Positions 45,728 through 54,204 of a stretch of 64,000 nucleotides of DNA are shown here, in pieces (the stretch's first letter is position 1; every line of letters starts with the position of its first letter). The notes under the pieces were generated by a model. The model searched no databases. It saw only the letters and a program-made list of their open reading frames with translations, and was not told the origin of the DNA. Source of the DNA: Bog-756 sp963725275. Lineage in GTDB: Bacteria > Actinomycetota > Acidimicrobiia > Acidimicrobiales > RAAP-2. The stretch lies in assembly GCA_963725275.1 (NCBI GenBank), contig CAVRXS010000001.1, forward strand, positions 248,001-312,000. Reading direction: 5' to 3'. The position numbers were made by a program, and so were the translations under genes.

Positions 45728-46374
45728 GCGGGCTCCTTTGTGGTGCTTTTGGTCAACACTTCGAGGAGGTCGGCGAGGCGCTCTGCCTGAGCGAACAAAT
45801 CGAGGGCTGGCGTTCGGTCACCCTCGAGATGGCTGAGCATCTCGAGACCCAGGTAGAGGGCGACGATCCCGTAGGCCAGGTCCCGTGAGGGCACAACCGT
45901 GCTCAGCGGTGAGTCGCCAAGAGCCTGCTCGATAGCGGCTTGAGCAAACCTCCTCCACGGCTCGATGCGGGCCGCTACTTCGACGTTCAGCCCGGGAGTT
46001 GACGATGCGCCGGCGATCATCTCGACCAAGACCGTGATGTACCCGGCATCCAGATCCTTGCGGAAGATGACCTTCGCAGCTTCCACCAGTTGACCTGGAG
46101 TCCGCGCTCCAGCGACCACGTCGCCGTAGTGGTGCAATCGCTCGTCGCTGACAGCGTCGAGTGCGGCCAACAACAGATTGGCGACCGACCCGAAGTGGTA
46201 GAAGATCAATCCCTGGGTCGACCCCGCACGCTCGGCGATGGCCCGTGCGCTCGCCCCTGCGAAGCCCTCCGCCTTCAGGGTCTCGATGGCAGCATCAACG
46301 AACAGACGACGGGTTGCTTCGGACCTGCCCCCGCCTCGCTCCGCCACCCTGCTCACCGTGCCTGCTTTGGCCAC
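45724..46374 (-). CDS. TetR/AcrR-family transcriptional regulator
   Basis: This 216-residue repressor has an N-terminal HTH (TRRLFVDAAIETLKAEGFAGASARAIAERAGSTQGLIFYHFG, shown here by its ends TRRLFVDA and LIFYHFG, about 21-62) and a helical ligand domain. The GTG start has AGAGAGG upstream. Two inverted repeats flank a -10 element just upstream, so it is very likely autoregulated, and it is coupled to the NmrA-like gene it presumably controls. The ligand is unknown. Confidence 0.93.
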   Translation of the reverse strand: MAKAGTVSRVAERGGGRSEATRRLFVDAAIETLKAEGFAGASARAIAERAGSTQGLIFYHFGSVANLLLAALDAVSDERLHHYGDVVAGARTPGQLVEAAKVIFRKDLDAGYITVLVEMIAGASSTPGLNVEVAARIEPWRRFAQAAIEQALGDSPLSTVVPSRDLAYGIVALYLGLEMLSHLEGDRTPALDLFAQAERLADLLEVLTKSTTKEPA

Positions 46375-46389
46375 ATCTGCACCCCTCTC

Positions 46390-46425
46390 TTGAGCGATTG
46401 CTCAAAGTCTATGCTCAACATGAGC
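46390..46425 (-). promoter_or_regulatory. Promoter with two TetR-type operators
   Basis: TTGAGC-GATT-GCTCAA (46390-46405) and GCTCA-ACA-TGAGC (46413-46425) are perfect inverted repeats sharing the half-site TTGAGC or TGAGC. Between them, on the minus strand, lies the -10-like TAGACT (46406-46411). A dimer on either site would block the promoter of the TetR-NmrA operon. Confidence 0.65.
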
Positions 46426-46489
46426 CCGGGGTCAACCACGTTCCCCATGAGGCGCTACCGGCGAGACCGCTCCCTTGTGCTGGAAGGTG

Positions 46490-48691
46490 TCAACGGAGCT
46501 TCAGTGCGTTGGCCGCGGCCACGACACCCGGGCTGTTGCAGACCGAAGCCGGAGCGCCGTGGATGCTCGAACAGATGGCCGCCGTGATGTAGTTGGCCGT
46601 TCCCACGATCGCCCGAGTGACCGGGCTGTCGGGATTGCTCAGATCCGTTGCGATCGTCGTCCACGACAAGCCTGCGAGCACGCCGGGGTTGAAGCTGGCT
46701 CCTGAGATCAGCGCCACATTGTCTACGTCAAGAAAGGGGATTGCCCCCTGGCCAGCCTGTTCGCCGGGGAGGTATTTCGGGTTCGCATACTTGTTGAGGA
46801 CCGCCTGCTCGTCCCTGCTCGGGGGTTGAGACGCGGCGTTCACCGGATCGATGGCACCAAAGGTCAGGTAGGGGCTCGTGTATGTCGCCCCGTCGTAACT
46901 GAACGAATGGGTGCCGGGGTCGACATCGCTCGACGACGAGGAGATGAGCGTGAGGTTGGACCAGGTACCGAAGCGGGAGAGTGCAGCTGTCAGTGCCCAC
47001 CGCTCAGCTGCACAGTAGGGACAGTACCCAGCACCGTCCCAGAGGACTGACGGGGTCTTGCCATGGAGTGTCAGCGGTGGCTGATCGCTCAGGACGATCG
47101 GCTGTGACACGGGTGGCGTCGCAGAGGCTGCGGGCACTCCCACCTCGTTGTACACCGAGGCAGGAATGGTGGAAACCTCGCGGACGATCGATGCGGGAGC
47201 AGGTGCCTCCCCCGAGGTAGACCGCGCATCGGGGGTCGTGCCGGCCTTGCCCTCGTATTGGGTGATCGAAACGAACAAGCCGGAGGCCTCGAGCACCTGG
47301 GCTGCCTCTCGCATGTCCTGTACGCTTCCGAACTCGAACTCGAGCGTCCATCCGATGCCGACATCCTTGCCCCCGGGTGCCGTCGGAGCTGTCTCACCTC
47401 TTGCCTCGAGTGCCGGCGATCCCGCACTGAAGCTGCTGATGCCGGAGCCCAGAAGCTTCGTGAGGCGATCTTGGAGTGAGCTGACTTGGGCATACGTGAC
47501 GTTGCGGTCGGTGATGCCCTTGATGGCTGCAGGAACAGGGGTCGGCTGGGACAGGGAGAGTCCGGACGGCAAGGAATCGACGACCGTCGGTGATCCGACA
47601 GGATCAAGCCATTCAACGGTCAGGCCATACGAGCCTCCCTCCGTACCGATGCTCGGTGTCGGTGGAGGCGCGAGATACGACGCTCCCAATCCGGTGTAGA
47701 CCGTCGGGCTTTCGATGTTCCGTGCTTCCAACAGCACACCGTTGGTCGGGTTCACGACGATGACGCTCTTCCCGATTGTCGAATCACCGGTGAAGCCCAG
47801 GCCTGTCGCCCCTGAGTGTGTGGTCATGTCGCCGAGGATGGCGATCCCAGGAATGAGGGCCAGTGCCCCGTACAAGGCGGATGTGAACGCCGGCGTCACC
47901 CCCTGAGCGGGGCTTACCAAGAGGTACACGGCCCGGTCGAATCCTACGTTCTCGCCCTTCGGGAGAGAGAGTTGGTCCAATCCGGAGATACCGGTCGTCC
48001 CTGTGCTCAGCTGATGAGCCAGGACTGAGGGATCGGTCGGCAAGTGCGATACGTCGATGATGCCCCCGTCCTCCGTGGGGGACCCGAATGGCGAGGGGCT
48101 ATTCGTCACACAACTCGTGTCGGGTTGCCCGTTCGGGCTGTCGAGGACGCCGGCGGCCTTCCACGCCGCCTGGTTGGCCGGAGTGGCGAATTGTGCCGGA
48201 GTCGACGTTGCAGAGATGCAGGTATCTCCGTATTCGTCTGTCCACTGGTTGACCGTTGCAGCAATGGTTGCCTGCGCATCGGGAGTCTGGGTCGGGCCGA
48301 CCTGGGTCACGCTCGCGAATAGTGAGACCCGTTCCTCGGTTGAGAGGTACTGGCCGACACCGAGTTGCGGAGCGGTTTGACTGGCCGCATTGCTGGCGAT
48401 CTGGCGGAGTTCCGCTGCTGCTGCGACGGGTTGACGAGGTCCGATGTTCGGAATGATCAGGACAACCAGCAGAAGGGCTGCGACAGCCGCCCCGACACCA
48501 CCCATGACGACCAACCGACGCGAGCGCTTCCTCAACCGTCGCACCTGAAGGGGTTCCGGCGCTCCATGACCGTCTCCTTGGGCGTCCGACTCAACCGCGG
48601 CCTCGAATCGCCTGAGCGTCTCCTGGAGATCGAAGTCCACTCCGGAACCGTCTCTCATGTAGCGGCGTAGCAGGTCGAGATCGTCGGTCAT
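46490..48691 (-). CDS. Membrane protein with C-terminal DUF929 thioredoxin-like domain, partner of ECF sigma factor
   Basis: This 733-residue protein has a short cytoplasmic N-terminus, one membrane helix (about 60-81) and a large extracellular part. The N-terminal 150 residues resemble the CU044_5270 proteins encoded next to ECF sigma factors. The C-terminal 230 residues are a DUF929 domain with CPYCAAERWALTAALSRFG (Cys 557 and Cys 560), a thioredoxin-like CxxC motif, then SSSSDVDPGTHSF and YTSPYLTFG. The middle (about 150-500) is Ser/Pro-rich with one beta domain I cannot name. The ATG overlaps the sigma factor stop (ATGA). A redox-sensing anti-sigma role is inference; no zinc anti-sigma motif is present. 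Confidence 0.8.
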   Translation of the reverse strand: MTDDLDLLRRYMRDGSGVDFDLQETLRRFEAAVESDAQGDGHGAPEPLQVRRLRKRSRRLVVMGGVGAAVAALLLVVLIIPNIGPRQPVAAAAELRQIASNAASQTAPQLGVGQYLSTEERVSLFASVTQVGPTQTPDAQATIAATVNQWTDEYGDTCISATSTPAQFATPANQAAWKAAGVLDSPNGQPDTSCVTNSPSPFGSPTEDGGIIDVSHLPTDPSVLAHQLSTGTTGISGLDQLSLPKGENVGFDRAVYLLVSPAQGVTPAFTSALYGALALIPGIAILGDMTTHSGATGLGFTGDSTIGKSVIVVNPTNGVLLEARNIESPTVYTGLGASYLAPPPTPSIGTEGGSYGLTVEWLDPVGSPTVVDSLPSGLSLSQPTPVPAAIKGITDRNVTYAQVSSLQDRLTKLLGSGISSFSAGSPALEARGETAPTAPGGKDVGIGWTLEFEFGSVQDMREAAQVLEASGLFVSITQYEGKAGTTPDARSTSGEAPAPASIVREVSTIPASVYNEVGVPAASATPPVSQPIVLSDQPPLTLHGKTPSVLWDGAGYCPYCAAERWALTAALSRFGTWSNLTLISSSSSDVDPGTHSFSYDGATYTSPYLTFGAIDPVNAASQPPSRDEQAVLNKYANPKYLPGEQAGQGAIPFLDVDNVALISGASFNPGVLAGLSWTTIATDLSNPDSPVTRAIVGTANYITAAICSSIHGAPASVCNSPGVVAAANALKLR

Positions 48692-49314
48692 TCCAAGAGC
48701 CCTTCAGCAGTCGAGATGTTCCCGGTCGGTCCGCCCTCGTCTTCGTATTGCCCACCGAGGTCGAGAAGTTCCCGAAGCTGGCTCCGTCCCCGGGACATTC
48801 GAGAGCGGACCGTCCCGATCGGGATCCCGAGCGCTCTGGCCACTTCCTCGTACGTCAGACCGGGCCCGGCGACCAGCACCAGCACATCCCGATACCGCTC
48901 ATCGATCTGCTCCAGTGCGGATCTCATCCTGTTCGCCTCCGTATCGGCTATGACGCTCGACTCGACCTCCTCGGTCCTGTCCTGTTCGGATTCTTGGACA
49001 CGCCAGCTGCTCAGCCGAGCAATTCGCCGGCCTTCGGACCGTCGGAAGTGACGAAGGACGTTGGTTGCGATGCCGAAGAGCCAGGGACGAGCTTCGAGGT
49101 AGGAGAAGTCGTAGTGCTGACGGCTCCGGAATGCGGCCATGAACGTCTCGGAGACGAGGTCGTCAACAGCAGAATGGGGTGATCTCTTCGAGAAATAGCG
49201 ATGGATCGCCTCTGCATGGCGCTCGACGATGCTGGTGAACTGGTCGGGATCGTCCAACGAACGTCGGATGAGGGAAGCGTCCGGTTGGGTGCCTTCCCCG
49301 AGGTGGGCCATCAT
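48688..49314 (-). CDS. ECF-type RNA polymerase sigma factor
   Basis: This 208-residue sigma-70 family protein has region 2 (FTSIVERHAEAIHRYFSKR, VDDLVSETFMAAFRSR, ARPWLFGIATNVLRHFRRSE) and region 4 (ALEQIDERYRDVLVLVA, LTYEEVARALGIPIGTVRSRMSRGR). It would direct transcription of a small regulon. The stop overlaps the start of the membrane protein that probably controls it. Two ATGs are adjacent at the start (49314 and 49311). No autoregulated promoter motif could be recognised. The 255 bases upstream hold no gene I can support. Confidence 0.95.
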   Translation of the reverse strand: MMAHLGEGTQPDASLIRRSLDDPDQFTSIVERHAEAIHRYFSKRSPHSAVDDLVSETFMAAFRSRQHYDFSYLEARPWLFGIATNVLRHFRRSEGRRIARLSSWRVQESEQDRTEEVESSVIADTEANRMRSALEQIDERYRDVLVLVAGPGLTYEEVARALGIPIGTVRSRMSRGRSQLRELLDLGGQYEDEGGPTGNISTAEGLLE

Positions 49315-49569
49315 CCAACTATTGCCCGCTCGACTCGATGCGGTTCCCTCGCTGTCACCAGCTTGATGCGAGAAGGGTTCTTCGACGGTCCCGAGGATCC
49401 GCTCGTTCTCGGCGTGACGTGCCGAGTGCCGGCTCTTCGGATCCAGGCGGACGTGGGTGCTCAGCCAGGTTGCTGCTCGCGAAGGTTCCTACGACCCGGA
49501 GCCGATACCTACCGGCGTGTGGATAGCGGTCCGCTCGTCCTCACCCGGAACGACTGTTCCCTCCGGAAC

Positions 49570-49812
49570 TCAGCCGCCTTGCCAGCGGCCCTTGCACTTC
49601 ATGGCGAACGAGATGGGCAGCGTTCCGACGCCCACGAGCACGATGGCAATCGGTACGAAGATGCCGGTGATGGCGAAGATCGCTGCCAAGGGATAGAAGA
49701 TCAGGCTCGACGGGATCTGGAGGACGATCAGCCCACCGATCATCCACTTCTGCCCACCAGTCAGCTTCGACTTGGACGGACTCGGATTGGACACGACGGA
49801 CTCCGTCTCCAC
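49570..49812 (-). CDS. Small two-helix membrane protein
   Basis: This 80-residue protein has a polar N-terminus, two membrane helices (MIGGLIVLQIPSSLIFYPLAA and ITGIFVPIAIVLVGVGTLP) and a short basic C-terminus (KCKGRWQGG). I do not recognise a family. The start is a GTG at 49812. It follows no clear operon, but reads in the same direction as the sigma factor 255 bases further on. Codon use and hydrophobicity support a real gene. Confidence 0.6.
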   Translation of the reverse strand: METESVVSNPSPSKSKLTGGQKWMIGGLIVLQIPSSLIFYPLAAIFAITGIFVPIAIVLVGVGTLPISFAMKCKGRWQGG

Positions 49813-49986
49813 GCAGGGCGATGTTACCTCTGGCAGTGATCACGAACACCGTCGAGGTGGTCCTTCGAGCACTGGGTCGATACTCGAAGCCGAGTGTCCT
49901 CGATCACCAGGTCGGTGCGTCCCACAACCCTCGGTGCCCGCGATCACCCGGAGCGGGTCAGTCGTCGACTGCAGCCGACCGGTGAG

Positions 49987-50316
49987 CTACTGCCGTTTCC
50001 GGTACTCGGTTTGATCCAACCACTGCTCAACCGAGAAGCCGCTTCGAGCGCTCGAACTCTCGGATCCCGGGTGCGGCTGCCCAAGATGCCGCCGTCCATC
50101 GATCGGCTCGTGGGAGGGGAACCGGACGTGCAGCCATCGCTGCAACTCTGCATCGACGATCATGGCAGTCGTCCCGTGCCGCCGAGGATGGAGATGGTTC
50201 TCCCGGACCTCGTTGCGGATGGTCGATTCGTCGATACCCGTGACATCGGCGACCTCGGAGATGGTGAACCAGAGCGGAGAGACTGCCACGCCCTGGTTCC
50301 TCGGCACACCACCCAT
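49987..50316 (-). CDS. Small helix-turn-helix DNA-binding protein (excisionase-like)
   Basis: This 109-residue protein has a helix-turn-helix of the MerR/excisionase type: WFTISEVADVTGIDESTIRNEV then HPRRHGTTAMIVDAELQRWL. The C-terminal 50 residues are polar. Excisionase-like proteins bind DNA in mobile elements, but no integrase is nearby, so it may be an ordinary regulator. A GTG at 50289 is an alternative start that begins right before the HTH. Confidence 0.6.
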   Translation of the reverse strand: MGGVPRNQGVAVSPLWFTISEVADVTGIDESTIRNEVRENHLHPRRHGTTAMIVDAELQRWLHVRFPSHEPIDGRRHLGQPHPGSESSSARSGFSVEQWLDQTEYRKRQ

Positions 50317-50553
50317 GACGTCTCATCGGTCCGTGTTCCGACGATCTGAAGGAATCAGAAGGGGGATTCACGATGGGAGGCCACCCAGGAGGCACGAGAG
50401 TGCATGGTATGTGTCGGCAGGAAGTCGGACCCGAGCGCCGGTCAATCGGAACGTGCCAGGAAGGACCGTGCCGGCCGTCACCGCACCCGCGGCGGGCGAC
50501 CACCGGGCTGACCAGGTCTGTTCCAGAATCAGCCGGACGACTGCCGACCCGGA

Positions 50554-50715
50554 TCAGGTCACGTCGGCCGGGTCCGTGAGCACCTCGGCGACGCAATAGC
50601 CATCGCGCCTGGGATGCGCCCGGGCCCATTCTTCGGCCCGGTCGAAGGAGGTGAAGGGCCCGACGATCACCTCTGGAGCTGTGTTCGCCGGACCTCGGAG
50701 GACGACCGCAGGCAT
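50554..50715 (-). CDS. Small protein, 53 residues
   Basis: I do not recognise a named family. The product begins MPAVVLRGPANTAPEVIVG, continues with PFTSFDRAEEWARAHPRRDG and ends YCVAEVLTDPADVT, a compact alpha/beta pattern reminiscent of SPOR-like or small DUF proteins of actinobacteria. TAGCAT (50722-50727) lies six bases before the ATG at 50715, the leaderless arrangement seen elsewhere here, which supports the gene. It lies 45 bases downstream of ribH on the same strand. The 237 bases between it and the HTH gene show nothing else. Confidence 0.55.
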   Translation of the reverse strand: MPAVVLRGPANTAPEVIVGPFTSFDRAEEWARAHPRRDGYCVAEVLTDPADVT

Positions 50716-50760
50716 CTGCCGATGCTACTGAGGGGTACCCAGGGCCGCCGGGCGGAGCCC

Positions 50761-51213
50761 TCACAGGACGGCGAGTGACCTCATCGTTCCGACGCAGGCC
50801 CTGGCGGCCTCCCTGCCCTTCAGCTCGAAGTGCGAGGCGAAGAACGCCAGGTGCTGCTCGTGCTCGTGGAAATGATGGGGCGTGAGGACGGCGGAGATGA
50901 CCGGGACGCCCACGTCGAGTTGCACGCTCATCAGGCCATTGATGACCGCCTCGGCAACGAACTCGTGGCGATAGATGCCCCCGTCGACCACCAGTCCGGC
51001 CGCAACAACCGCTGCGTACCGCTCGGTGAGCGCGAGTTGTTTGGCGTGGAGAGGAAGCTCGAACGATCCTGGCACCCTGTAGAAATCGACGTGGTCACGC
51101 GGCACCCCGAGTTCTGCGATCTCATCTGCGAACGAGCGACGGCACCGATCGACGATCGACTCGTGCCACGTGGACTGGACGAAGGCGATCCGTTGACCTG
51201 CTGGAGTACACAT
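50761..51213 (-). CDS. ribH: Lumazine synthase, RibH2 type
   Basis: This 150-residue enzyme condenses ribityl-aminopyrimidine with dihydroxybutanone phosphate to 6,7-dimethyl-8-ribityllumazine, the precursor of riboflavin. Typical stretches are FVQSTWHESIVDRC, VPGSFELPLHAKQLA, GLVVDGGIYRHEFVAEAVINGL and the unusual ISAVLTPHHFHEHEQHLAFF. The last two mark the RibH2 branch known from rhizobia and Brucella, usually a second copy outside the rib operon; no other riboflavin gene is nearby. ATG 51213 is preferred to 51243 because GGAGGG precedes it. A KstR-like palindrome overlaps its promoter (51246-51263). Supplying flavin for steroid-degrading oxygenases is an inference. Confidence 0.92.
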   Translation of the reverse strand: MCTPAGQRIAFVQSTWHESIVDRCRRSFADEIAELGVPRDHVDFYRVPGSFELPLHAKQLALTERYAAVVAAGLVVDGGIYRHEFVAEAVINGLMSVQLDVGVPVISAVLTPHHFHEHEQHLAFFASHFELKGREAARACVGTMRSLAVL

Positions 51214-51245
51214 CCCTGGCTGCCCTCCGATCGTCACCTCCATGC

Positions 51246-51263
51246 ATAGTAGAACCTGTTCTA
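51246..51263 (-). promoter_or_regulatory. Promoter with KstR-like operator before ribH
   Basis: TAGAACCTGTTCTA (51250-51263) is a perfect 6-bp inverted repeat with two-base spacer and fits the KstR consensus TNNAACNNGTTNNA of mycobacterial steroid catabolism. On the minus strand the -10-like TACTAT (51246-51251) overlaps it, so a bound repressor would block transcription. The implied 5' leader is about 25 bases and contains the ribosome site of ribH. Confidence 0.55.
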
Positions 51264-51381
51264 GTTTTTTTCAACCAACGCCGGATCCGACGAGGTGCAC
51301 GTATCCGGGACCGTGTGCCCGAGGGCAGGCCAGAACGCCGGGCCGGGCGAGCCCGGGGGGGATTCGGGCAATGATCATCGG

Positions 51382-52359
51382 ATGGCGGAACAACCGGGAG
51401 ACGCCGGTGGACGGCAGGCGCGGACGAATGGTTCCGTCGGCGGGGAGCGTGGGACGTGGAATCGACGCCGATTCCTCAAGCTCGGCATCGGCGGGGCCGG
51501 ATTGGTCGTCGTGGCTGGGGCGACAGGGTTCGAGCTCATATCCCACGGGGTAGTTCCCGGCCAGCAAACGCTCGACCAATTCGACGGAGCCTGCTCCGTG
51601 GCGAGCCCGGCGCCCGTCTACTCGCCGCTCGGTGACTCGACGAGCGGCACCTTCTACTCACCCGCCCGGAATCGAACCGTGGGATACACCATCGGCTACC
51701 CGCCGGGCCACGGGGCAGGGACCTCCTTGCCGCTCGTCGTGATGCTCCACGGCTTCGGTGGCAACCACACGGATGCACTGGCCGGAATGTCACCGGCACA
51801 GGCGGTGGCGCTCCGGGTCGACGGCCACCCTCTGGCACCCATGGCCATCGTGACCATCGACGGTGGCGGTGGCTATTGGAATCCTCACCCGGGCGACAAT
51901 CCGATGGGCATGGTCATCGACGAGTTGATTCCCCTTTGCCAGAAGCTCGGACTCGGGCGACCACCTCAGAAGATCGGCACGATGGGAATCTCGATGGGCG
52001 GCTACGGCGCGATCATGCTGGCCGAGCAGTATCCCGATCTCATCTCCGCCGTGGCTGCCATCAGTCCGGCCATCTGGACGACCTACGCCGAGGCCTCTTC
52101 GGCCAATGCAGGTGCGTACGCCTCACCGAGGGCGTTTCGCACCTACGACGCCGTCACGCACGCCAACGCGCTGTCCGGAAAACCGGTCCGGGTGGCGTCT
52201 GGTGATCAGGACCCGTTTCACCCTGGGGTCGAGGCCCTCATTCAGACCCTGCCCGAAGGAGCAGTCGTGGACATTTCACACGGCTGCCACACCGATCCGT
52301 TCTTCGTGTCGGAGGAGCCGCCTTCACTCGCGTTTCTGGCTCAGCACTTGGCGTCATAG
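51382..52359 (+). CDS. Tat-exported esterase/alpha-beta hydrolase
   Basis: This 325-residue protein starts with a twin-arginine signal (NRRRFLKLGIGGAGLVVVAGA). The hydrolase core resembles esterase D/S-formylglutathione-hydrolase and antigen-85-like enzymes: LPLVVMLHGFGGNHTDA (oxyanion HGFGG), the nucleophile elbow GISMGGYGA, an Asp in SGDQDPFHPG and a His in ISHGCHTDPF. It is exported folded. The ATG at 51382 was chosen because it gives a normal leader before RR; the frame is open further upstream. It is divergent from ribH and may share the KstR-like operator region. Substrate unknown. Confidence 0.85.
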   Translation: MAEQPGDAGGRQARTNGSVGGERGTWNRRRFLKLGIGGAGLVVVAGATGFELISHGVVPGQQTLDQFDGACSVASPAPVYSPLGDSTSGTFYSPARNRTVGYTIGYPPGHGAGTSLPLVVMLHGFGGNHTDALAGMSPAQAVALRVDGHPLAPMAIVTIDGGGGYWNPHPGDNPMGMVIDELIPLCQKLGLGRPPQKIGTMGISMGGYGAIMLAEQYPDLISAVAAISPAIWTTYAEASSANAGAYASPRAFRTYDAVTHANALSGKPVRVASGDQDPFHPGVEALIQTLPEGAVVDISHGCHTDPFFVSEEPPSLAFLAQHLAS

Positions 52360-52575
52360 GGACCGAGACGCACCGGAACCAGGCCGATCGCAACTGGTAT
52401 CGGTTCAGTCAGCTGAGGGAACCGGGTCGCAGCGACCTGTCATGGGAGTCCCCGATCGCAGTCACCGTGCCGATGCTCATTGTTCAGCCGATCGGTCACG
52501 AGGGAGGGACGTCTGGCGTATGGCGTGGACGCGTCCTCGCCCGACGATCCACGTCCCGGAGAGGACCCCCCGGGG

Positions 52576-53790
52576 TCAGGGTGCCACGACGATGGGGAAT
52601 CCGACCTGGATGAAGGTGTTCGTGGTGGTGCCCGTGGCGGATACCGCCGGCATCATCCAGATGCCGTAGGAGTCATTGGCGATGGTGTTGTTCTGGATGG
52701 TGATGCTGAGCGGAGCGACCGCGCCGACGAAGATTCCGGTGGTGGCAGGGTCGATCGCCGGCGAGAAATCGAAATCTCCGTCCAGGTTGTTCGTTCCGAT
52801 GTAGTTCCGGGTGATCACGTTGCCGTTGAGGTCCTGACCGGGCGCGTGGCTGTGCACGGTGACCCCGGCGAGCCCGTTCCCGGAGATGAGGTTGTTCTGG
52901 ATCATGTTGTTGTAGACCGCACCGCCCGGGAACGGCGTTGCAAGGATCACGCCCCCGCCTTGGCCTGCCTGCCCGTTCTGCAGGATCCAGTTCGACATGA
53001 TCTGGTTGTCGAAGACCCCACCGGCCGTCGGCTGGGGCACGCCGTTGGCGAACGAGCCAGGGTTGTGGCTGACGATGGTGATCCCGCAGTCGAACATGTT
53101 GTTTGACACGTTGTTGAAGTTGACGACGTTGCCGTCCGTGGGTCCGAACTCATCCGACAGCAGGATTCCCCCACTGTTACCGGTCACCTCGTTGTGCACG
53201 ACCGTCGAGTCGTCCGCCACCATGAGATGGATCCCCTCGCCGCAGTCGCCGGGCTCCTCCCCCGCCCCGTTGCACTCGGGGTAGCTCGAGCCGCTGACCA
53301 CTGCACCGGTCGGGTTGCCCTGATCATTGTGGACGACCGTGTTCCAGTCGACGGTCACGTTCTGGACGGGCGCGCCGGGTGCTCCCATGACGAGGATCCC
53401 CTCCCCGATCGCATTGGTGACGGTCAGCCCGGTGACGGTACTGCCCGAAGCGAGCACCTGTACCCCGTTGTCGAGGCCTGCCGCGTTGATCGTGGGATGG
53501 CCGACGCCTACGAGGGTGAGTGGCTTGCCAGGGGGGATCACGACGTCCTCGTCGTAGGTTCCCGGGCAGATCTGGATGATGTCACCGGGCATCGCCGCGC
53601 TCACAGCAGCGCCGATGGTGGAGAACCCTTGGTACGGGCTCGGGAAACAGTGCACGACGAGTGTGGTCGGGGGGAATAGCAGCTGCGGCTGTGCTGCAGC
53701 GTTCCCTCCGGCGTCCGCCCCGACGATGCCTATGATCAGTGCGGCAGCTCCGAATAGCGCGACAAGCCAACGAGTCACTCGAGATCTCAT
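52576..53790 (-). CDS. Secreted right-handed parallel beta-helix protein
   Basis: This 404-residue protein has a signal peptide (VTRWLVALFGAAALIIGIVGA) and a beta-helix of the NosD/CASH type: FSTIGAAVSAAMPGDIIQICPGTY is the entry turn, followed by about ten coils with V..NTV.HN, GNSGGILLS, NNVSNNMFDCGITIVSHN and NLISGNGLAGVTVHSH. Such proteins bind or cleave surface polysaccharide, but no catalytic residues can be named. The ATG at 53790 has GGAGGTGGACC immediately upstream. No operon partner is seen. Confidence 0.88.
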   Translation of the reverse strand: MRSRVTRWLVALFGAAALIIGIVGADAGGNAAAQPQLLFPPTTLVVHCFPSPYQGFSTIGAAVSAAMPGDIIQICPGTYDEDVVIPPGKPLTLVGVGHPTINAAGLDNGVQVLASGSTVTGLTVTNAIGEGILVMGAPGAPVQNVTVDWNTVVHNDQGNPTGAVVSGSSYPECNGAGEEPGDCGEGIHLMVADDSTVVHNEVTGNSGGILLSDEFGPTDGNVVNFNNVSNNMFDCGITIVSHNPGSFANGVPQPTAGGVFDNQIMSNWILQNGQAGQGGGVILATPFPGGAVYNNMIQNNLISGNGLAGVTVHSHAPGQDLNGNVITRNYIGTNNLDGDFDFSPAIDPATTGIFVGAVAPLSITIQNNTIANDSYGIWMMPAVSATGTTTNTFIQVGFPIVVAP

Positions 53791-53940
53791 GGTCCACCTC
53801 CGGTCGATCCGCCCGCTCCACGCCAGAGCGTTCACGGCACAATCTAAGCACCGACCGGGGAGCACGCAACCGGGTGTGGCCCCCCCGGCTCGAGGACCAC
53901 GTTCTCCGAGGTCACCGCACCGGGAGCGTCGGAGGAGGAG

Positions 53941-54204
53941 CTATGCCACGTTCCGTTCACCTTGGTGGTACGAGGTCCGTTCACCGGAGATTGCCGATGG
54001 TGCAGCATCATCCAACCAGTCGATCTCGGCCACACAGTCGGCAACACAGGGCCTGCACATCCACCGGCGCTCGGGTCCGCTCCCGAGGATGAGCGTCCAG
54101 ACCGACGTCGATTTGGCGAGGGGAAGGGTCCGTCCGCATCGTTGACAGGGACCGACTCGATGTCCGGTAGAGCGCTGGCGCCGTGACAGATTCACTTGCC
54201 GCAT
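53941..54204 (-). CDS. Small zinc-ribbon protein, 87 residues
   Basis: The protein has a basic N-terminus (RQVNLSRRQRSTGHR), a CxxC knuckle (GPCQRCGRTLPLA), a strand-rich stretch (STSVWTLILGS) and a second knuckle (WMCRPCVADC), so it should bind one zinc. I do not recognise a named family. ATG 54204 has AAAGG upstream. It lies between the accessory segment and the metallopeptidase gene. The DNA 54205-54396 shows no further gene. Confidence 0.55.
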   Translation of the reverse strand: MRQVNLSRRQRSTGHRVGPCQRCGRTLPLAKSTSVWTLILGSGPERRWMCRPCVADCVAEIDWLDDAAPSAISGERTSYHQGERNVA

